NCBI GenBank assembly: GCA_020466095.1
Contig: CM035807.1
Span: forward strand, 102,864,002-102,928,001
Length of the DNA: 64,000 bases
Origin: Chlorops oryzae
Taxonomy: Eukaryota > Arthropoda > Insecta > Diptera > Chloropidae
Direction of reading: 5' to 3'
Of this stretch, positions 11,871 to 24,322 are shown piece by piece. How positions within the stretch are numbered: position 1 is the stretch's first letter; every line of letters starts with the position of its first letter. A program made the translations under genes and the position numbers. The notes below the pieces were generated by a model that did not search any database, was not told where the DNA came from, and saw only the letters and a list, made by a program, of their open reading frames with translations.

Positions 11871-13580
11871 TCTCTTTCTCTCTCTTTCTCCTTAATTACT
11901 GCAACTTTAATTTTTTTTTCTTTCACTTTAACCCTCTAATGCCACAATTTTTTTTTTTTCACTGAAAAGTTCAGATAAGACTAATTTCGGGTAGAAAAAC
12001 ATGAATCTGAAATTATTAGGAATTTTTTTTTTGGTAAATTTTTTCGAAACCAGTCCGTCTAGAGACGGAGCCAGGAATTAGAGGGTTAAAGCCTTGAATA
12101 AAAAAATTCAATCCATTAAAAGGCAAAATTCAAATATGGAACTCCCTCACTGCAATGCAATTTAAAATTTATTACATTAAAATTTACGAACTTTTCATTT
12201 AACTTCAAAAGGAATGTCCTTTTCTGCAACGACTCCAAGCCAACACCAACAAAAAGAGAGAGCATGAAAAGAAGGAAAATTTTCAGCTCCAATGCGAACT
12301 TCTTGTTCTTCTTCAATGCTAGTTGACTCATTTACTCGTTTATCCTTTTATACAATTTTCGCTTTGTGAATGTCCTTGCTTTGTGTGCTTACTTGCAGGG
12401 CAACATATCCTTCAGCATGTAATTACATTGCAAATTTATGTCACGATTTCGTAAAAAAATTCGTAAGTCACAAAACTTTCGCCTTAATTCGCTAAAGAAT
12501 TTTCCTTTCTACGCTTTCTAAAATGAACGCAACTCAAAAGGATGCACACAAAAAGGATACCTACCAACACTCTCAGGTCACATAATTTCGTTTTGTATAC
12601 AAAAGTAAAATTCCGCGGCAAAAAGAAAAATACACTCGCCGAATCAAAACGAACTTTGGACGGAGTTAGCTTAACTAAATTTGAAAGTTTGAGGAAAATG
12701 TGAATACAAAATTAGAGAAACGAAGCGAAGGACTTCTTCTTAAAATAGTACTCGAGAAACTTTTGTTATTTCAGCTTCATTCGCTCTAGCCGTGAATTGT
12801 AACTATGTATGTATGTATGTATGTATTTCCTCAGTGAAACAGTGAAATAGTGAAATTTTTCTAACTAAGCGTTTCCAATAAATTCTTACTTTGAAGACAA
12901 CGATTCTTCGTTGGCAGTCGTTGGCGGACCTTGCGCCTCGTGCAGCTTAGCAAAATTATTACCGACACTTTGGTTACACTTTACACTTGAACCGTCTCGA
13001 GCTTACGAAGGGTAATGATAATACCATTTAGACGCCAGAAGCTAAATTCCAACCGATAGTTGAGACTGCTTGCAGGCAACAAATTAATGAGGTGATAGTT
13101 CCTCGTTTAAATGAAGTTACCGGCAGCCAGCTAGATGTCTCGCGCCGTTGCGATTTATGTTTGAGTGTATGTATGTATGTTTGCTTCTTCGCAGTGCCAA
13201 AGATGGAAATGAATCACATTTAATTTTAATTTCAAGTGAAATTGTGCAGGAAATTGGGTTCAAGTTTATGCGATCCTAGCAAATTTTCTTCACTATTTGA
13301 ACTTTAAATCAACGTGTCAAAGAAATTTGAACGAAAATAACGATGACGATGAGGATGACGATGAGGATGAGGTGAAGATGACGATGAGGAGAAGCAATGA
13401 TAACTGGGGGAAATTTGAAGCAGCTTGAGAGCAAAATATCCTTGAACGTAGCCCTCGAGAAAAGGGCGAGAAAGTGATTTCCATGAGGGGTCTCAGAATA
13501 TTGTACGAGGAGTCTGTCCCTAAAAATCAAGCTAATGATTTTTTTAATGGAGTTTTTTTACGAATCCCTGAGTTCATAGT
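11871..13580. other. gene-free stretch with simple repeats
   Basis: Contains (TC)n at 11870-11890, (TATG)n at about 12803-12826 and a GATGACGATGAGG-type run at 13336-13396. No exon recognised on either strand. Confidence 0.5.
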
Positions 13581-13589
13581 GTTTGGTTC

Positions 13590-13810
13590 AAACTTTCTTC
13601 AAGTATTCTGGACCGCTGCTATGGGACCGTGAGAGCTTTAAAAATACCATACGGACGACTTCAGTTTACAGCCCATACAAAAACCCTAATCACTTTCCTA
13701 CATTCCAACGACTAAATCTTCCAAATTCAAAGGATACCGGAACACTAGAGCATTCCCAAAATGTTTCCGTTTAAGAGGAATGTCCGCAAGGAGAGAGTAC
13801 ACTGTACATG
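13590..13810 (+). repeat. pogo/Tigger-like terminal remnant (copy 2)
   Basis: Contains GAACACTAGAGCATTCCC, CCGTTTAAGAGGAATGTCCG and GAGAGAGTACACTGTAC. This is the best preserved of three copies (others at 2105-2260 and, inverted, 17396-17600). Confidence 0.45.
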
Positions 13811-14014
13811 CACAGGCCAAGGTACACATTAGCAGGATATGGAATGTTATTAATGAAGATTTTCTTGATTCAATATCTGAAGTTAATATTTAAAATCCTT
13901 TAATTAATAACTATTATTAAGATATTATGAATTCTGAAATGATCTTCGTACACACTTAAATACCAAAGATAACTTCTCTAGAAATATTAACATGAAATAC
14001 CGAAATTTAAGGAT

Positions 14015-15525
14015 AACAGAATCCTTTTAAAACATCGAATTCGGAATGTATAAAAAAACCGGTCTTATACTAAAAGCAGAAAAAGATATAATAGTTGCGA
14101 AAAGGACTCACGAGCTCGAACATGACGCTGCGAAACAAGGAGCTACGGGTTTCTTATATCTTCGTAGAATTTCGATTGAAAGGACTTCGAAGCAGGACTC
14201 TGGCGCCAAAGTGGTGCAAGAGAATCTAAAAGGACACGTATCCTAGATGGTTTATGTCCACAATTAAGGCATATTTTGGATTTGAACCTTCGAAGACACG
14301 AGCAAAGAGTCCTTTTCCGACATTACTTCTTATACTATTCTCCACTTTTCGGTCATTCGTTAAGGAGCAATTGCGATTGAAAGGACTTCGAAGCAGGACT
14401 CTGGCGCCAAAGTGGTGCAAGAGACTCTAAAAGGACACATAACCTCGATGGTTTATGTCCACAATTAAGGCATATTTTGGATTTTAACCTTCGAAGAAAA
14501 GAGCAGAGTCCTTTTCCGCCATTGCTTCTTATACTATTCTCCACTTTTCGGTCATGCGTTAAGGAGCAATTGCGATTGAAAGGACTTCGAAGCAGGACTC
14601 TGGCGCCAAAGTGGTGCAAGAGACTCTAAAAGGACACATAACCTCGATGGTTTATGTCCACAATTAAGGCTTATTTTGGATTTGAACCTTCGAAGACACG
14701 AGCAAAGAGTCCTTTTCCGACATTACTTCTTATACTATTCTCCACTTTTCGGTCATTCGTTAAGGAGCAATTGCGATTGAAAGGACTTCGAAGCAGGACT
14801 CTGGCGCCAAAGTGGTGCAAGAGACTCTAAAAGGACACATAACCTCGATGGTTTATGTCCACAATTAAGGCATATTTTGGATTTAACCTTCGAAGAACAA
14901 CGAGCAAAGAGTCCTTTTCCGACATTACTTCTTATACTATTCTCCACTTTTCGGTCATTCGTTAAGGAGCAATTGCGATTGAAAGGACTTCGAAGCAGGA
15001 CTCTGGCGCCAAAGTGGTGCAAGAGACTCTAAAAGGACACATAACCTCGATGGTTTATGTCCACAATTAAGGCATATTTTGGATTTGAACCTTCGAAGAC
15101 ACGAGCAAAGAGTCCTTTTCCGACATTACTTCTTATACTATTCTCCACTTTTCGGTCATTCGTTAAGGAGCAATTGCGATTGAAAGGACTTCGAAGCAGG
15201 ACTCTGGCGCCAAAGTGGTGCAAGAGAATCTAAAAGGATACGTATCCTAGATGGTTTATGTCCACAATTAAGGCTTTTTTTAGATTTTAACCTTCGAAGA
15301 CACGAGCAAAGAGTCCTTTTCTCGACATTACTTCTTATACTATTCTCTACTTTTCGGTCATTCGTTAAGGATTTTCGAAACTAAACGAACCTGTGAAAAT
15401 CGAACCGTCATTTCGAGGGTGATTTTCGAAGCCATTAATTCGTATAAGTATTTCATAAAGTATAAGACAGTTTTTTTTTAACATGCAAGTATATTTCTAA
15501 TTCGATGTTTTAAAAGGACTCTGTT
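14015..15525. mobile_element. TIR-bounded element with an internal ~201 bp tandem array
   Basis: The outer ends are an inverted repeat of about 27 bp with one mismatch: AACAGAATCCTTTT then AAAACATCGAATT on the left, the reverse complement of AACAGAGTCCTTTT and AAAACATCGAATT on the right. Inside, a unit beginning GATTGAAAGGACTTCGAAG starts at 14174, 14375, 14574, 14775, 14977 and 15178, i.e. six units of about 201 bp with few differences. The short frames on the minus strand are repeats of this unit, not genes. Structure resembles foldback or satellite-carrying transposons; no transposase and no clear target duplication seen. Confidence 0.75.
14174..15375. repeat. tandem array, six ~201 bp units
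   Basis: Unit landmarks in order: GAAAGGACTTCGAAGCAGG, CTCTGGCGCCAAAGTGGTG, GGTTTATGTCCACAATTAAGG, GAGTCCTTTTCCG, CTCCACTTTTCGGTCAT. GAGTCCTTTT within each unit echoes the element's own end. Differences between units are few, which implies recent expansion or homogenisation. Confidence 0.85.
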
Positions 15526-17395
15526 GTTCAATGAATGATTTGAGATTCTGTTGAATGGAAATAGACTGTAGATAGACTGTAAAATAGACTGGCATTCTGG
15601 CTTTTAAGATACTTATTTGAAATAAGCAATATCAGATTTTGAACATAAAAAAATCATTCAAGATAATCTCAATTCCATCGACATCAGTATGCCTCAATCG
15701 ATATTTTAACTATGATCACCAAATAAATTTTGAAGGGTAATTCCCCTACTAATGATATTTTCACTTTCATTAGGCATATAAGTATAATGCCTGGTTGCCA
15801 ATAGTGCGGGAATTCCTATCAAACCAGTTTCAATCAATACTATGATTTTGATTGTAATTGGATTCATGTATCTATGTATGTGCATGTGATGAATATGTCC
15901 AGGACTTCCTGCTAAGGAATCCCAGCACGATTGAAATCCAAGCATAGTAATCAAAAATTGTGATTGGGCCACGATCGAGTCAATTGGCTTACGTTGAAGA
16001 GGACGAGAAGAAAGTTGTAAAGGAATTCATTGATTTCCTTTCGATCAAACCTGTGGGTACTCCCTTCCACAGCCTGAGTCCAATTCCAAGGAAATCCAAA
16101 TTTTTACAATTAGCGAAGACGAATGAAATTGCTTTATGTTGCCGAATGTCTTCGGTTGTACTTACAATTGATTTCGCGAATACAAAATGATTAGCGAGAA
16201 GTAGACAAAAAAGCCTATTACTTGGACTTGACAAAAGAAAAGTATAAGAAAAATCAAAAGAACACGTCTTCACCTCTTGATGCTTTGTACAAGAAGAAGG
16301 AAGTTAGCCGGAACGGAAGCTGAGCTGATTTTGCTCCGTTTTGACAATTAACAAGAAGAAAAATACTATATGTCATCTTGGCTCCTGTTGCGTAGTTTGC
16401 CAGGAATGCATTTCGCGTAGACAAGTTGGTCCCCGTTTAAGCAGGGAGACAAAACGCGAGACACTGGAAGGCAATATATGAGAAAGACGGAGATGGAATG
16501 TCTTTCGTCTCTGTCACTCTCATGTTCAGTGTCTCTCTTAATCTAAACACGGACTTGGCAAAGAAATTTTTACAGGGTTTCCCCGAACATTAGCAACGCC
16601 ACAAATGCACTGTCAATACCTACTATCGATGGTGTCAAACTAAGTACGTAAGACATTGTCATTTTTTTTAGCTTTGGAAAGGTGGTGCTGGCGTTGACAG
16701 GACTTTTTTTTTAATGGGCAGACACTTCTAAATGTCCGCTTTCGATTATCAAAATTATCGATTATTGAAATTTTCGATTATAAAAATATCGATTATTGAA
16801 ATTATCAATTACTTAATGTATCGATTATTTGATTTATCGATTCTTTTAACTATCAATTATTGAAATTATCTATTTCTGAAAATATCGATTATTGAGATTC
16901 TCGATTATTTAATTGTCCATTATTGAATTATCGATTATTGAACTTGATTCTGAACCAAGCAATTATCGAAACGAGCGATTATCGAACTATCGATAGCTAT
17001 CCAGATCTATCAAACCCATAAATTAAACAAATTTACACACTTTCTTGCTACATCACATCACCTCTGTGAAATATCCTCAGAAATTCTGCGAGTCTTAAGT
17101 GTCCCATTTTACAAACCAAATGAGAATTATAGGCATCATGCTAAACTGCGTACACGATGGTTTCAAAGTATGGAAAATTGATTTTAAAAAAGGCACCTTC
17201 TACTTAAATAACCTCTTGATATAAGTTGAGAAAGGATACTTTTGCCCAATATTTTTTTAAATTTTGAAATTTTTATTATGGGAGGTGTCAGTCGAAAGAG
17301 GAACTAATCAAAGAGATTTGATTTTCGATTTGAACTGAGAAATCACGGTCAGCACAAAAACACATTTTTTCGAGGCGCTAGCGAAAAACTTCAAC
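15526..17395. other. gene-free stretch with an ATCGATTATTGAAA-rich patch
   Basis: A frame at 15960-16190 (+) contains a VEEDEKKVVKEFIDFLS stretch, but it stops soon, has no homologous feel and no splice context. From about 16738 to 16990 the DNA is a degenerate repeat of ATCGATTATTGAAATT-like words. Nothing else recognised. Confidence 0.5.
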
Positions 17396-17600
17396 AACTC
17401 CGCGATCTCCATACAGTTTACTCTCTGCTTGCGTACACTCCTCTTAAGCGGACACCCCTCTTAAACGGACACTTTTTGCAAATGTTCTTATGTTCCTGGT
17501 TCTCAAATAGATTCCTCTTAAGCGGACACCTCTGTTATGCCGGCACATTGATCGGTCCCGTAGATGCCCGATATATTTTCTTACCAACATTTTGTTTTAA
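17396..17600 (-). repeat. pogo/Tigger-like terminal remnant (copy 3, inverted)
   Basis: Contains CTCCTCTTAAGCGGACACC twice in variant form and TCTTAAACGGACAC, the reverse complement of the series at 13.7 kb. An end-like ACAGTTTACTCTCTG precedes it at about 17413. Confidence 0.45.
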
Positions 17601-17912
17601 TTTCTCTTCAAATGTGTCATTATAACATATTTATTTTTAATATAAATCTATAATTACAATGTGCTGGAAACAATTGTGAAAAAACGATCTCAGTGTCTTG
17701 TCTTAAAAAGCAGTTACATCAACAAGCATGTGACAATTTATGTGAAGTGGAAAAAATTCAAGTGTAGTTAAAAAAAATCAATTTAATCTTCCAAAAATCA
17801 TTCATTCATCGAAACTGATGCTTTTTAGTAAAGTCACTAGGGAGCCAAACAAACGAATTACCTAAAGGAAGGGCAAAAAAAAGTTAATCACCGCCATAAA
17901 ATAACTATTGTC

Positions 17913-19299
17913 TTACAAAGGACGAACCCATAGAAGTAGTTCAAAGTTAAGAACAAAAAATATTCCATCCAATCGAATCGGTTTCTGTGTCCGCATCAAG
18001 AAGATGAGGAATATATCACGAAACTCTTTGGAGTATCCTTTGTACTGCCACTGATAGCACTCATAAATCGCATGCGGAATCATTTGATGCTGCAATTTCG
18101 TCTTTTAAATTCCTTTTCGAATCCAATCCAATCATATCAAATGTAATATGTACATATGTAGTTTCATTTTACCTTGTTTTCCAATCTTTGTCCACCATTG
18201 CAATATATAAATAGCTGGAAAATTTCCAAACACAAATATACCATAGCAAATAGCACAGTAATTGGTGAGCGCCCCAATTGGACGACGAATAAAGTCACAC
18301 CCAGAAGTGCCGATTTCAAAGAAAATTCTAGGAAAATTATGGGACGATATATGTTGGCGAATCGTTCTGTCGTTTCCGTTATCCACTGATAGCATTGAAT
18401 GCACGAAACAAAACCCGCCAGATCCATATCGCCTTTCCCCAGTTCCAGCAGTTTCCATTCTAGCCTTCGTAGCTGCGCCACGATATTATGCACAATCCAA
18501 GAGTATATTGTATCCGCCCATACCGTGATGTGCCAGTCCAAAAATAAGCCCACCATTGTGCCAACAACGATGATTATATAGTTGTGCAGCAAAGAAGTGT
18601 CAAGGAAAAAACTATTCTCAAAAGAAGAAGAAAATATAGCATAGTTTTTGGCGTTAGTTCTAGTCATTGAACGATCCATATGGATATTCCACCTTCCTTA
18701 TTCCTTACCGAAAATCCAAACGAAATACTTACTATCCTTTTACGGGTAAAGGGATATCAGCATCGCCTTTAGCAAAAATCAACATATATATCCCGAAAAT
18801 CGATTGAATGAAAAGTACGGAGAAACTGATAAAGAAAAATCCGTAATAAAATCTACATATCCTTTCGTCCAGTCGATTTTCTTCAAAGATTATTTTTAAT
18901 TCGTTAGAATCGGCTTCACAATGAAACGTGGAATGTTAATAAGAAAAAGAAGAAAATTGAAACTCAAATCGCAATACCTTCCAAGGACACACGTCTTATT
19001 TCGTCAATCAGTTTCGCAATTTTCTCCTTCTCTCGCACTAAAAATATTCCTTTCGAAATCGTTAGGAATCCTCCAATCAAAATTGATAATGATTCGATTA
19101 TTTCATTGGTGCTAGTGTCTTCCCGAAATAGATCGATCGCATTGCATGTCAGCATCATTAAAAATAGGATACCGCTGAACCAAAAAGTCCATTTTATTCG
19201 CATTGATTGTAAGGAATCGCTTTTTATTTCGAATCCCATGCGACGAAGACTCTTAGCCTGAATGGAAAAATATGATTTTGAGCCCAGCTGAAGCGACAT
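17913..19299 (-). CDS. insect odorant receptor (7tm_6 family), four exons
   Basis: Ligand-specific odorant receptor subunit of olfactory neurons; in this family such subunits work with the co-receptor Orco as a ligand-gated cation channel. Exons on the minus strand: 19299-18978, 18913-18733, 18611-18173, 18089-17913. All introns are GT-AG and the phases agree, giving 372 residues, normal for the family. The N-terminus (SIQAKSLRRMGFE) is followed by hydrophobic spans at about 36-52 and 59-76. Exon 2 ends in PLPVKG. Exon 3 ends with the typical EIFQLFIYCNGGQRL block, and the last exon has AIYECYQW and FLIFLMRTQKP, the conserved C-terminal OR signature. The acceptor of exon 3 is the least certain: an alternative at about 18683 would read WNIHMDRS first. 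No disabling change seen. Which receptor it is cannot be told from sequence alone. It stands alone here. Confidence 0.88.
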
Positions 19300-19745
19300 T
19301 TCGTCTTGAAAATGGCTTTGAAATATGTGAAAAATTTTTTGAATTACGAAATGCGTAAGGCTTTATATAGGCTTTGGGGCACACAGTCCAATAGGGCAAG
19401 TCGAATGAAAGAGAATAAGAAATTGACCATTTTTATGGGCAAAGCGTTGGCTGTATTTAATCGATGCGGTTTTTCTGAAGAAACGACCACAGTCGTGCGA
19501 AAAATGTTAATTCGAGTCCTTTAATTTAGATTGTGGTCAATCCGATATGAATGAGGAATAACAACGTCAATCGTAATGACGATTGACGATGATGAATAAT
19601 ATTATAAAGAATTTTATGATTTAATTGAATGTTTGAAAGCGTGAAAATAAGGAACAATAGGTACAAATATCAGATAACCTATTCAGCAGAGCTGTAACGG
19701 TATGCTGCATTAGGTTAGTGTAGCTGCCACGAAGGGTGATACACT

Positions 19746-20893
19746 CAGTGCCGGATTAAGGTAGGGCTAGCAGGGGCTATAGCCCCGGGCCCCAACTGGC
19801 AAAGGACCCCGAGCGTCCAAATAAAATATCATCAAAATATTTAAAAAAATATTTTTCTGGAATAATATATTCCAACGATTTAACGCAATTGGTCAATACC
19901 TTCAAAAGGTCAATGTAGATTTAATTTCTGCTAACAATATGTTGATTTCATTAGTAGAATTTGTTAAAGATTTACGTGCTAAATTTTTTAGATTGAAAAA
20001 GAAGCTACGGAGTTAAGTACTTATGTAAAAAGAGAATATTCTAGTTCAGGCAAAAGAAAAATCACTCATAAGCTTGCTGACAAGGAAGTGCAAGTTAATA
20101 GTTTAAATGGGACAGATGATTTTCGAATAAATACTTTTTATGTTATTATTGACAAACTTGTTGCCGAGTTGCAAAAGCGAAGTGAAGCATATACCAATAT
20201 TATTGATTTGTTTGGTTTTCTAACTCAATTGTTATTTATAGAGACTAATGAATTAGAAATCAAAGCAACAAATCTCATACAAGTATATTCGGATGATTTG
20301 CAAAGAGATTTCAAATTAGAATTCAAACAATTAATATCCCTTTTAAAGCTACAACCGAAAGGTTTTTTTTTCTAATCGATCCGAAGAATCAGATAGCAAA
20401 AATGACCAAATCTTGTCCCCTTTGCAAGTTTTAAACTGGCTTGTTGATAGGGAAATGATTGGTTGGTATTCCCAAATGTTTGCATCGCATACAGAATTTT
20501 AATAACGATTCCGATCGCAAACTGCGAGTCTGAAAGGTCATTTTCAGTTCTAAAAAGAATTAAAAATATATACAGATCAACTATGTTAGACGAACGGTTA
20601 TCCGCATTGTCGAGGCTGACTATTGAAGTTGATTTACTTCGATCGATCAACTTTGATGACTTGATAAGCGATTTTGCGAAAGCAAAGTCACGAAAAAAGT
20701 ATTTTTAAATTTGTTAAAGTTTTTCACTTTGGAAATAAAACTATAAAGAGAAAGTTTTATAAAAATAAATGTGTAAACATAAAAATTAAAAACAGAAATT
20801 TGATTTACATACGCATGATAAATTTTTTCTGCCTTTAAGGGGGCCCCATCCCTATATAAGCCCCGGGCCTCATGACGCTGTAATCCGCCACTG
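19746..20893 (+). mobile_element. decayed hAT transposon with transposase remnant (1148 bp)
   Basis: Terminal inverted repeats CAGTGCCGGATTA and TAATCCGCCACTG (12 of 13 bp). The exact 8 bp duplication GATACACT flanks it at 19738-19745 and 20894-20901, inside a SINE. Subterminal AGGGGCTATAGCCCCGGGC and GCCCCGGGCC are GC-rich and near-inverted. The interior encodes a degraded transposase of the ZMYM1-like type. This is a dated nesting: SINE first, hAT later. Confidence 0.9.
20060..20708 (+). pseudogene. hAT transposase relic with C-terminal dimerisation region
   Basis: Frames at about 20088-20375 and 20463-20708 belong to one broken transposase. The second contains CESERSFSVLKRIKN and RLSALSRLTIE, the typical hAT C-terminal dimerisation signature, and stops at 20706-20708. 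The N-terminal BED finger and most of the RNase H-like catalytic region are absent; a stop and a frame change separate the two parts. Non-functional as it stands. Confidence 0.85.
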
Positions 20894-21057
20894 GATACAC
20901 TTAGGCCTCACATAGGCCCGTTGTGATACCACGAATAATAGGAAAACAAAGAACAACAGAAAAAACGACACAACTAATATCCACGACCTCAGCTGGGAGT
21001 TGATCCCAGAGCCTCTCACTTCGTAACTTGGTATCTTAACTAACTACGGCACAGGGC

Positions 21058-21957
21058 CGTCTTAACTTTCGATAATTGCATTACCATAGAAGCATTCCGT
21101 TTTTATTCGAAAACAAGCATGCTTAAATACCTCAATAATATAAATTGAAATATAATCCATGGAAAGAAAGAAATATTGAAAGAACAACGTAACTCACCTT
21201 ATCAAAACTGATGATGCATTTCGGCAAATCAAAGCAAAGAGTATAACATTAGTAAAAAGCTTGCCATTCACTCGTTTCGGCGTTAGCCCATCGCACAATA
21301 CGATTCGCCAACACGGCTGCCACGGTTGGTAGTTTTCTACCAAACTTGGTTATTTTATTTTTACTTTATATTTTATCAATTTTCGTAGGCTGGTAGATTT
21401 TTTTCATTTTGTTGTTTTTGTTGAGCTATAAATATTAATATTGATCATCTATTATACATATACACTATTACGTATTCAAGTACTTTTTAAAATTTTTGTT
21501 AAGTTTGAATAAGTTATTTTATTTTATTTGTTTCCTTTTATTGAATTATTCTTTAATAAATAAAAAGTGAAAAATCAAATTGGTAGTTTTTTATTCAATT
21601 GGTGGATTGTTTTTTCACATTTTGGTTGATTTTTTTATTTGTATTTGGCAACCGGGTTCGCCAATGCAACTTGCATAATATGAACGACTTCTCTTTATAC
21701 TTTGCAAGAGAACGCATTTTCCTGGCACCAATAATCTCACTAAGCACCTCGCGAACCGTGACTTCCGATAACCGACCGATCAGACGCGCGCACAGAAAGA
21801 GACTAAACGCGTGAGGCTGGCTTAAGTAATAAAAAAGCAAAGCAATGCTGCGTCGTGACGCGAGCCAATCGCGAATAACTGCGGCTTAACGTGAAGGAAT
21901 TGTTTTTGTTTTCAGAGCTTAAGGTTGTGGAATTCTTCTCTATTGTTTTATTTTTTA
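21058..21957. other. gene-free stretch between two hAT elements
   Basis: No gene recognised. 21300-21660 has several TTGGTAG/CTACCAA and GGTTCGCCAA words in both orientations, suggesting an old inverted-repeat element, but I could not define its ends. Confidence 0.4.
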
Positions 21958-21965
21958 TTATGTAC

Positions 21966-23276
21966 TAGAGCCCTGCACAAGTATGCTTGCTTTTCAATGA
22001 CAACAAATGATCTAGTGAAGAGAACAATGCTTGCAAAACAAAGAGTGCGATTAAAAGGCTTCGCATTTGAATCAAGAGACAGAGAGCGTGCATTTTATGC
22101 ATTTTGTTTTTCCAAAGCAAACAATGAACTGTGCTTGTTCACTACAAAGCCTCTTCTGCTTTGCTTTTTCAAAACCAAAACAGCGCGCTCGCTTATATTT
22201 CAGTGAGTGCACTAAAACAATCGATGTTTTATATTTGGCTATCTTGTGTTGTTGTTGCTGTGTTTTTCTGTAAATGCACGCTTCGTATGCCCTTTATTGT
22301 TTTCAATCTTACTATTGTTTTCGAATGCGAATAGGTCAAGCTGGTGAAGAATTAAATGAAAATAATTTTTAATATCAAGAGGTGTTTAAGACCATAAGGG
22401 GCCCATATACCGGCTTTTGATAGATTTCTATTTGAAAACTGCCCCTTTGCCACGCCCCCTTTTCCAATATTTTGAATTCATAGTAATTGCCTTTAAACTT
22501 GTTCAAATACCAAATTTCATCAAAATATCTTGAAAAAAATCCGATTTTAGAGCAGTTTTTGTTGTTTTCGTAACAGACCCTAGTACTGGAGGTACCCCTA
22601 AAAGTGGTCCGATCGGGTCCATTCTCGCACTTGTTCTTACTCATGTCCCCGTTAGTACGCATACCAAACTTCTTCAAGATAGCTCAACTCCTTCGATAAG
22701 ATAACTGTATACAGACAGACAGACGGACGGACAGACGGACATGTCTAAATCGAATCTCCTGGTGACGCTGATCACTTCTATATACTTTTATTTTGTATGG
22801 TCTATCTTGACTGGTTCTGGGTGTTACGCACAACCACACAAACGCAATATACCCTCGACACAGAGTGTGTCGGGTATAAATATATTGTATACATACGTAT
22901 GTAATCTACACATCCATCAATTAATTTTTTGTATTTTAATTGCGATTGAGAAATGAAAAAATTGTGAAAGAGAAAAGCCTCAAATGTTCTAAATGCCTTA
23001 CGTTCTAACATACTTCATAAAACAATAACAAAAGTAAGTTTTTTTTTTCTTTACTGCTCTGCACAGTACTTTCAAATGAATTGGTTTTGCAAACACAGTT
23101 GAAATCAAAGCTCTTACTCTCGCGCTATTACGCGCTCTTGTTCTCATTTTGTTTTCATTATAAAAACAAAGCAGTTACCGTGCACTGGGCTTGTTCGCCA
23201 AGCCGAACCAAGCACAGTGCTTGTAAAATATCAAATGTGCTTGAAAGCGTTTCAAGCATACTTGTGCAGGGCTCTA
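21966..23276. mobile_element. hAT-type element with 24 bp TIRs (1311 bp), carrying a nested repeat
   Basis: Ends are TAGAGCCCTGCACAAGTATG and, at the right, its inverted copy CATACTTGTGCAGGGCTCTA; the match runs on into GCTTG/CAAGC. TTATGTAC is repeated exactly at 21958-21965 and 23277-23284, an 8 bp duplication. No transposase is recognisable. A family A repeat (22366-22885) lies inside it in reverse orientation, so the element was full-length before the second insertion. Termini are unrelated to those of the CAGTGCCGG family. Confidence 0.88.
22366..22885 (-). repeat. dispersed repeat family A, reversed copy inside the hAT element
   Basis: Runs from AATATCAAGAGGTGTTTAAG at the left, through CAGACCCTAGTACTGGAGG and the CAGACAGACAGACGGACGG run, to ACACAGAGTGTGTCGGGTAT at the right. 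This is the most complete copy, and it defines both ends of the family. Confidence 0.7.
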
Positions 23277-23284
23277 TTATGTAC

Positions 23285-23870
23285 TGCTTAGTTTTTTATT
23301 CTTCACTGTCGTTTAGCTTTTATATTTTAAGTATATTGATAGAATAAAAGATGCATTATCTTTTGCTTGTAGAAATGCAGAATTTGATTTTATTTTAAAG
23401 ATTTCTTTTCCAAAAATACGATACAAAATTTTACTTTAATTCGCCAGTAGTGCACTTTCTTTGGAGGCGTTAGGCATTTTGCTTAAGTTTTTTTTTTTAA
23501 GCAAATTCAAGGCAGATATAAATTCAATTTTTGATTTCTTATTCTAATTGCATGACAAGAATTGCGCGTACTTGAAATGACAGAGCTTCTGAGGTGATTT
23601 TCGTGAGTACGAAAATTAAAAAATACCTTACATAAGTAAATCTAATTTGTATAAATGGATTTAACAAATATTTAAAGAAGCTCAGGAGTAAGATTATGAA
23701 TATTAGTGCGATATGAAAACAGGTCACTAAGCTCCGACTATAATACATATATTTTACCAAAAATTTAATTTTCAATTTAAATATTTTGAAACAATGTCGT
23801 AATCGAGGTTTTTGAGAAAGCCAAAAAAAATAACAAATGGTTAAACACTTATTTGTTTTATTTGAAACTA
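23285..23870. other. gene-free stretch
   Basis: Poly(T) and AT-rich; no exon recognised. Confidence 0.45.
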
Positions 23871-24028
23871 CAATCAAACTTCCATAACTCGTACTCCTAC
23901 AACTCGAATTTTCGCAACTTCTATAACTCGAACGGAATCGGGTGCCAATCGCAAATATTTTATAGGTATACAATATAGTTTCCCCATTTCTTTGGATACT
24001 GGTGGTTCGAGTTATGGAAGTTTGGCTG
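23871..24028. mobile_element. small pogo/Tigger-like MITE (158 bp)
   Basis: Inverted ends CAATCAAACTTCCATAACTCG and CGAGTTATGGAAGTTTGGCTG, flanked by TA at 23869-23870 and 24029-24030. Several internal TAACTCGAA-like words. TA duplication and end style fit the Tc1/mariner/pogo group. No coding capacity. Confidence 0.7.
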
Positions 24029-24165
24029 TAGAATCCCCGGTGAACTTCGGCGAACTAGAAGATCTCCAAAGGCTTTAATGTGTCAAAAATCAATTACCAA
24101 AATTTGCTAAAAAAAAAATTAAGTTAAAAAAGTAAGGCTTTCTCATAAACACTATTTGTTGAACT

Positions 24166-24291
24166 ATTCCCTCCCTCTCTTTCCCTTACCCACCCTCCTT
24201 CGAACACCATCATTCACATTTTCTCTCTCTACCCCTGCCTCCCTCTCTATTCCTCTCTCTCTATATCTCTCTTTCTATATCTCTCTCTCTA

Positions 24292-24322
<31 letters not shown>

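Larger units (their letters stand above)
19712..21057 (-). repeat. tRNA-derived SINE, copy 2, split by a hAT element
   Basis: On the minus strand the head carries an A-box-like TAGTTAAGATACC and a B box GGGATCAACTCCC (about 21000-21015), close to the SINE at 4.0 kb. Its tail, with GGTATCAC and GCAGCCAC-like words, lies at 20920-20930 and at 19720-19735 on the far side of the hAT insertion. Outer edges are approximate; no target duplication found. Confidence 0.65.

Noticed and set aside
14226..15223. Several similar minus-strand frames beginning MHHFGARVLLRSPFNRN
   Set aside because: The same frame in each unit of the 201 bp array; identity comes from the repeat, not from protein conservation.
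15960..16190. 76-residue frame with VEEDEKKVVKEFIDFLS
   Set aside because: Protein-like at first sight, but no family recognised, stops follow at once and no splice sites link it to further exons.
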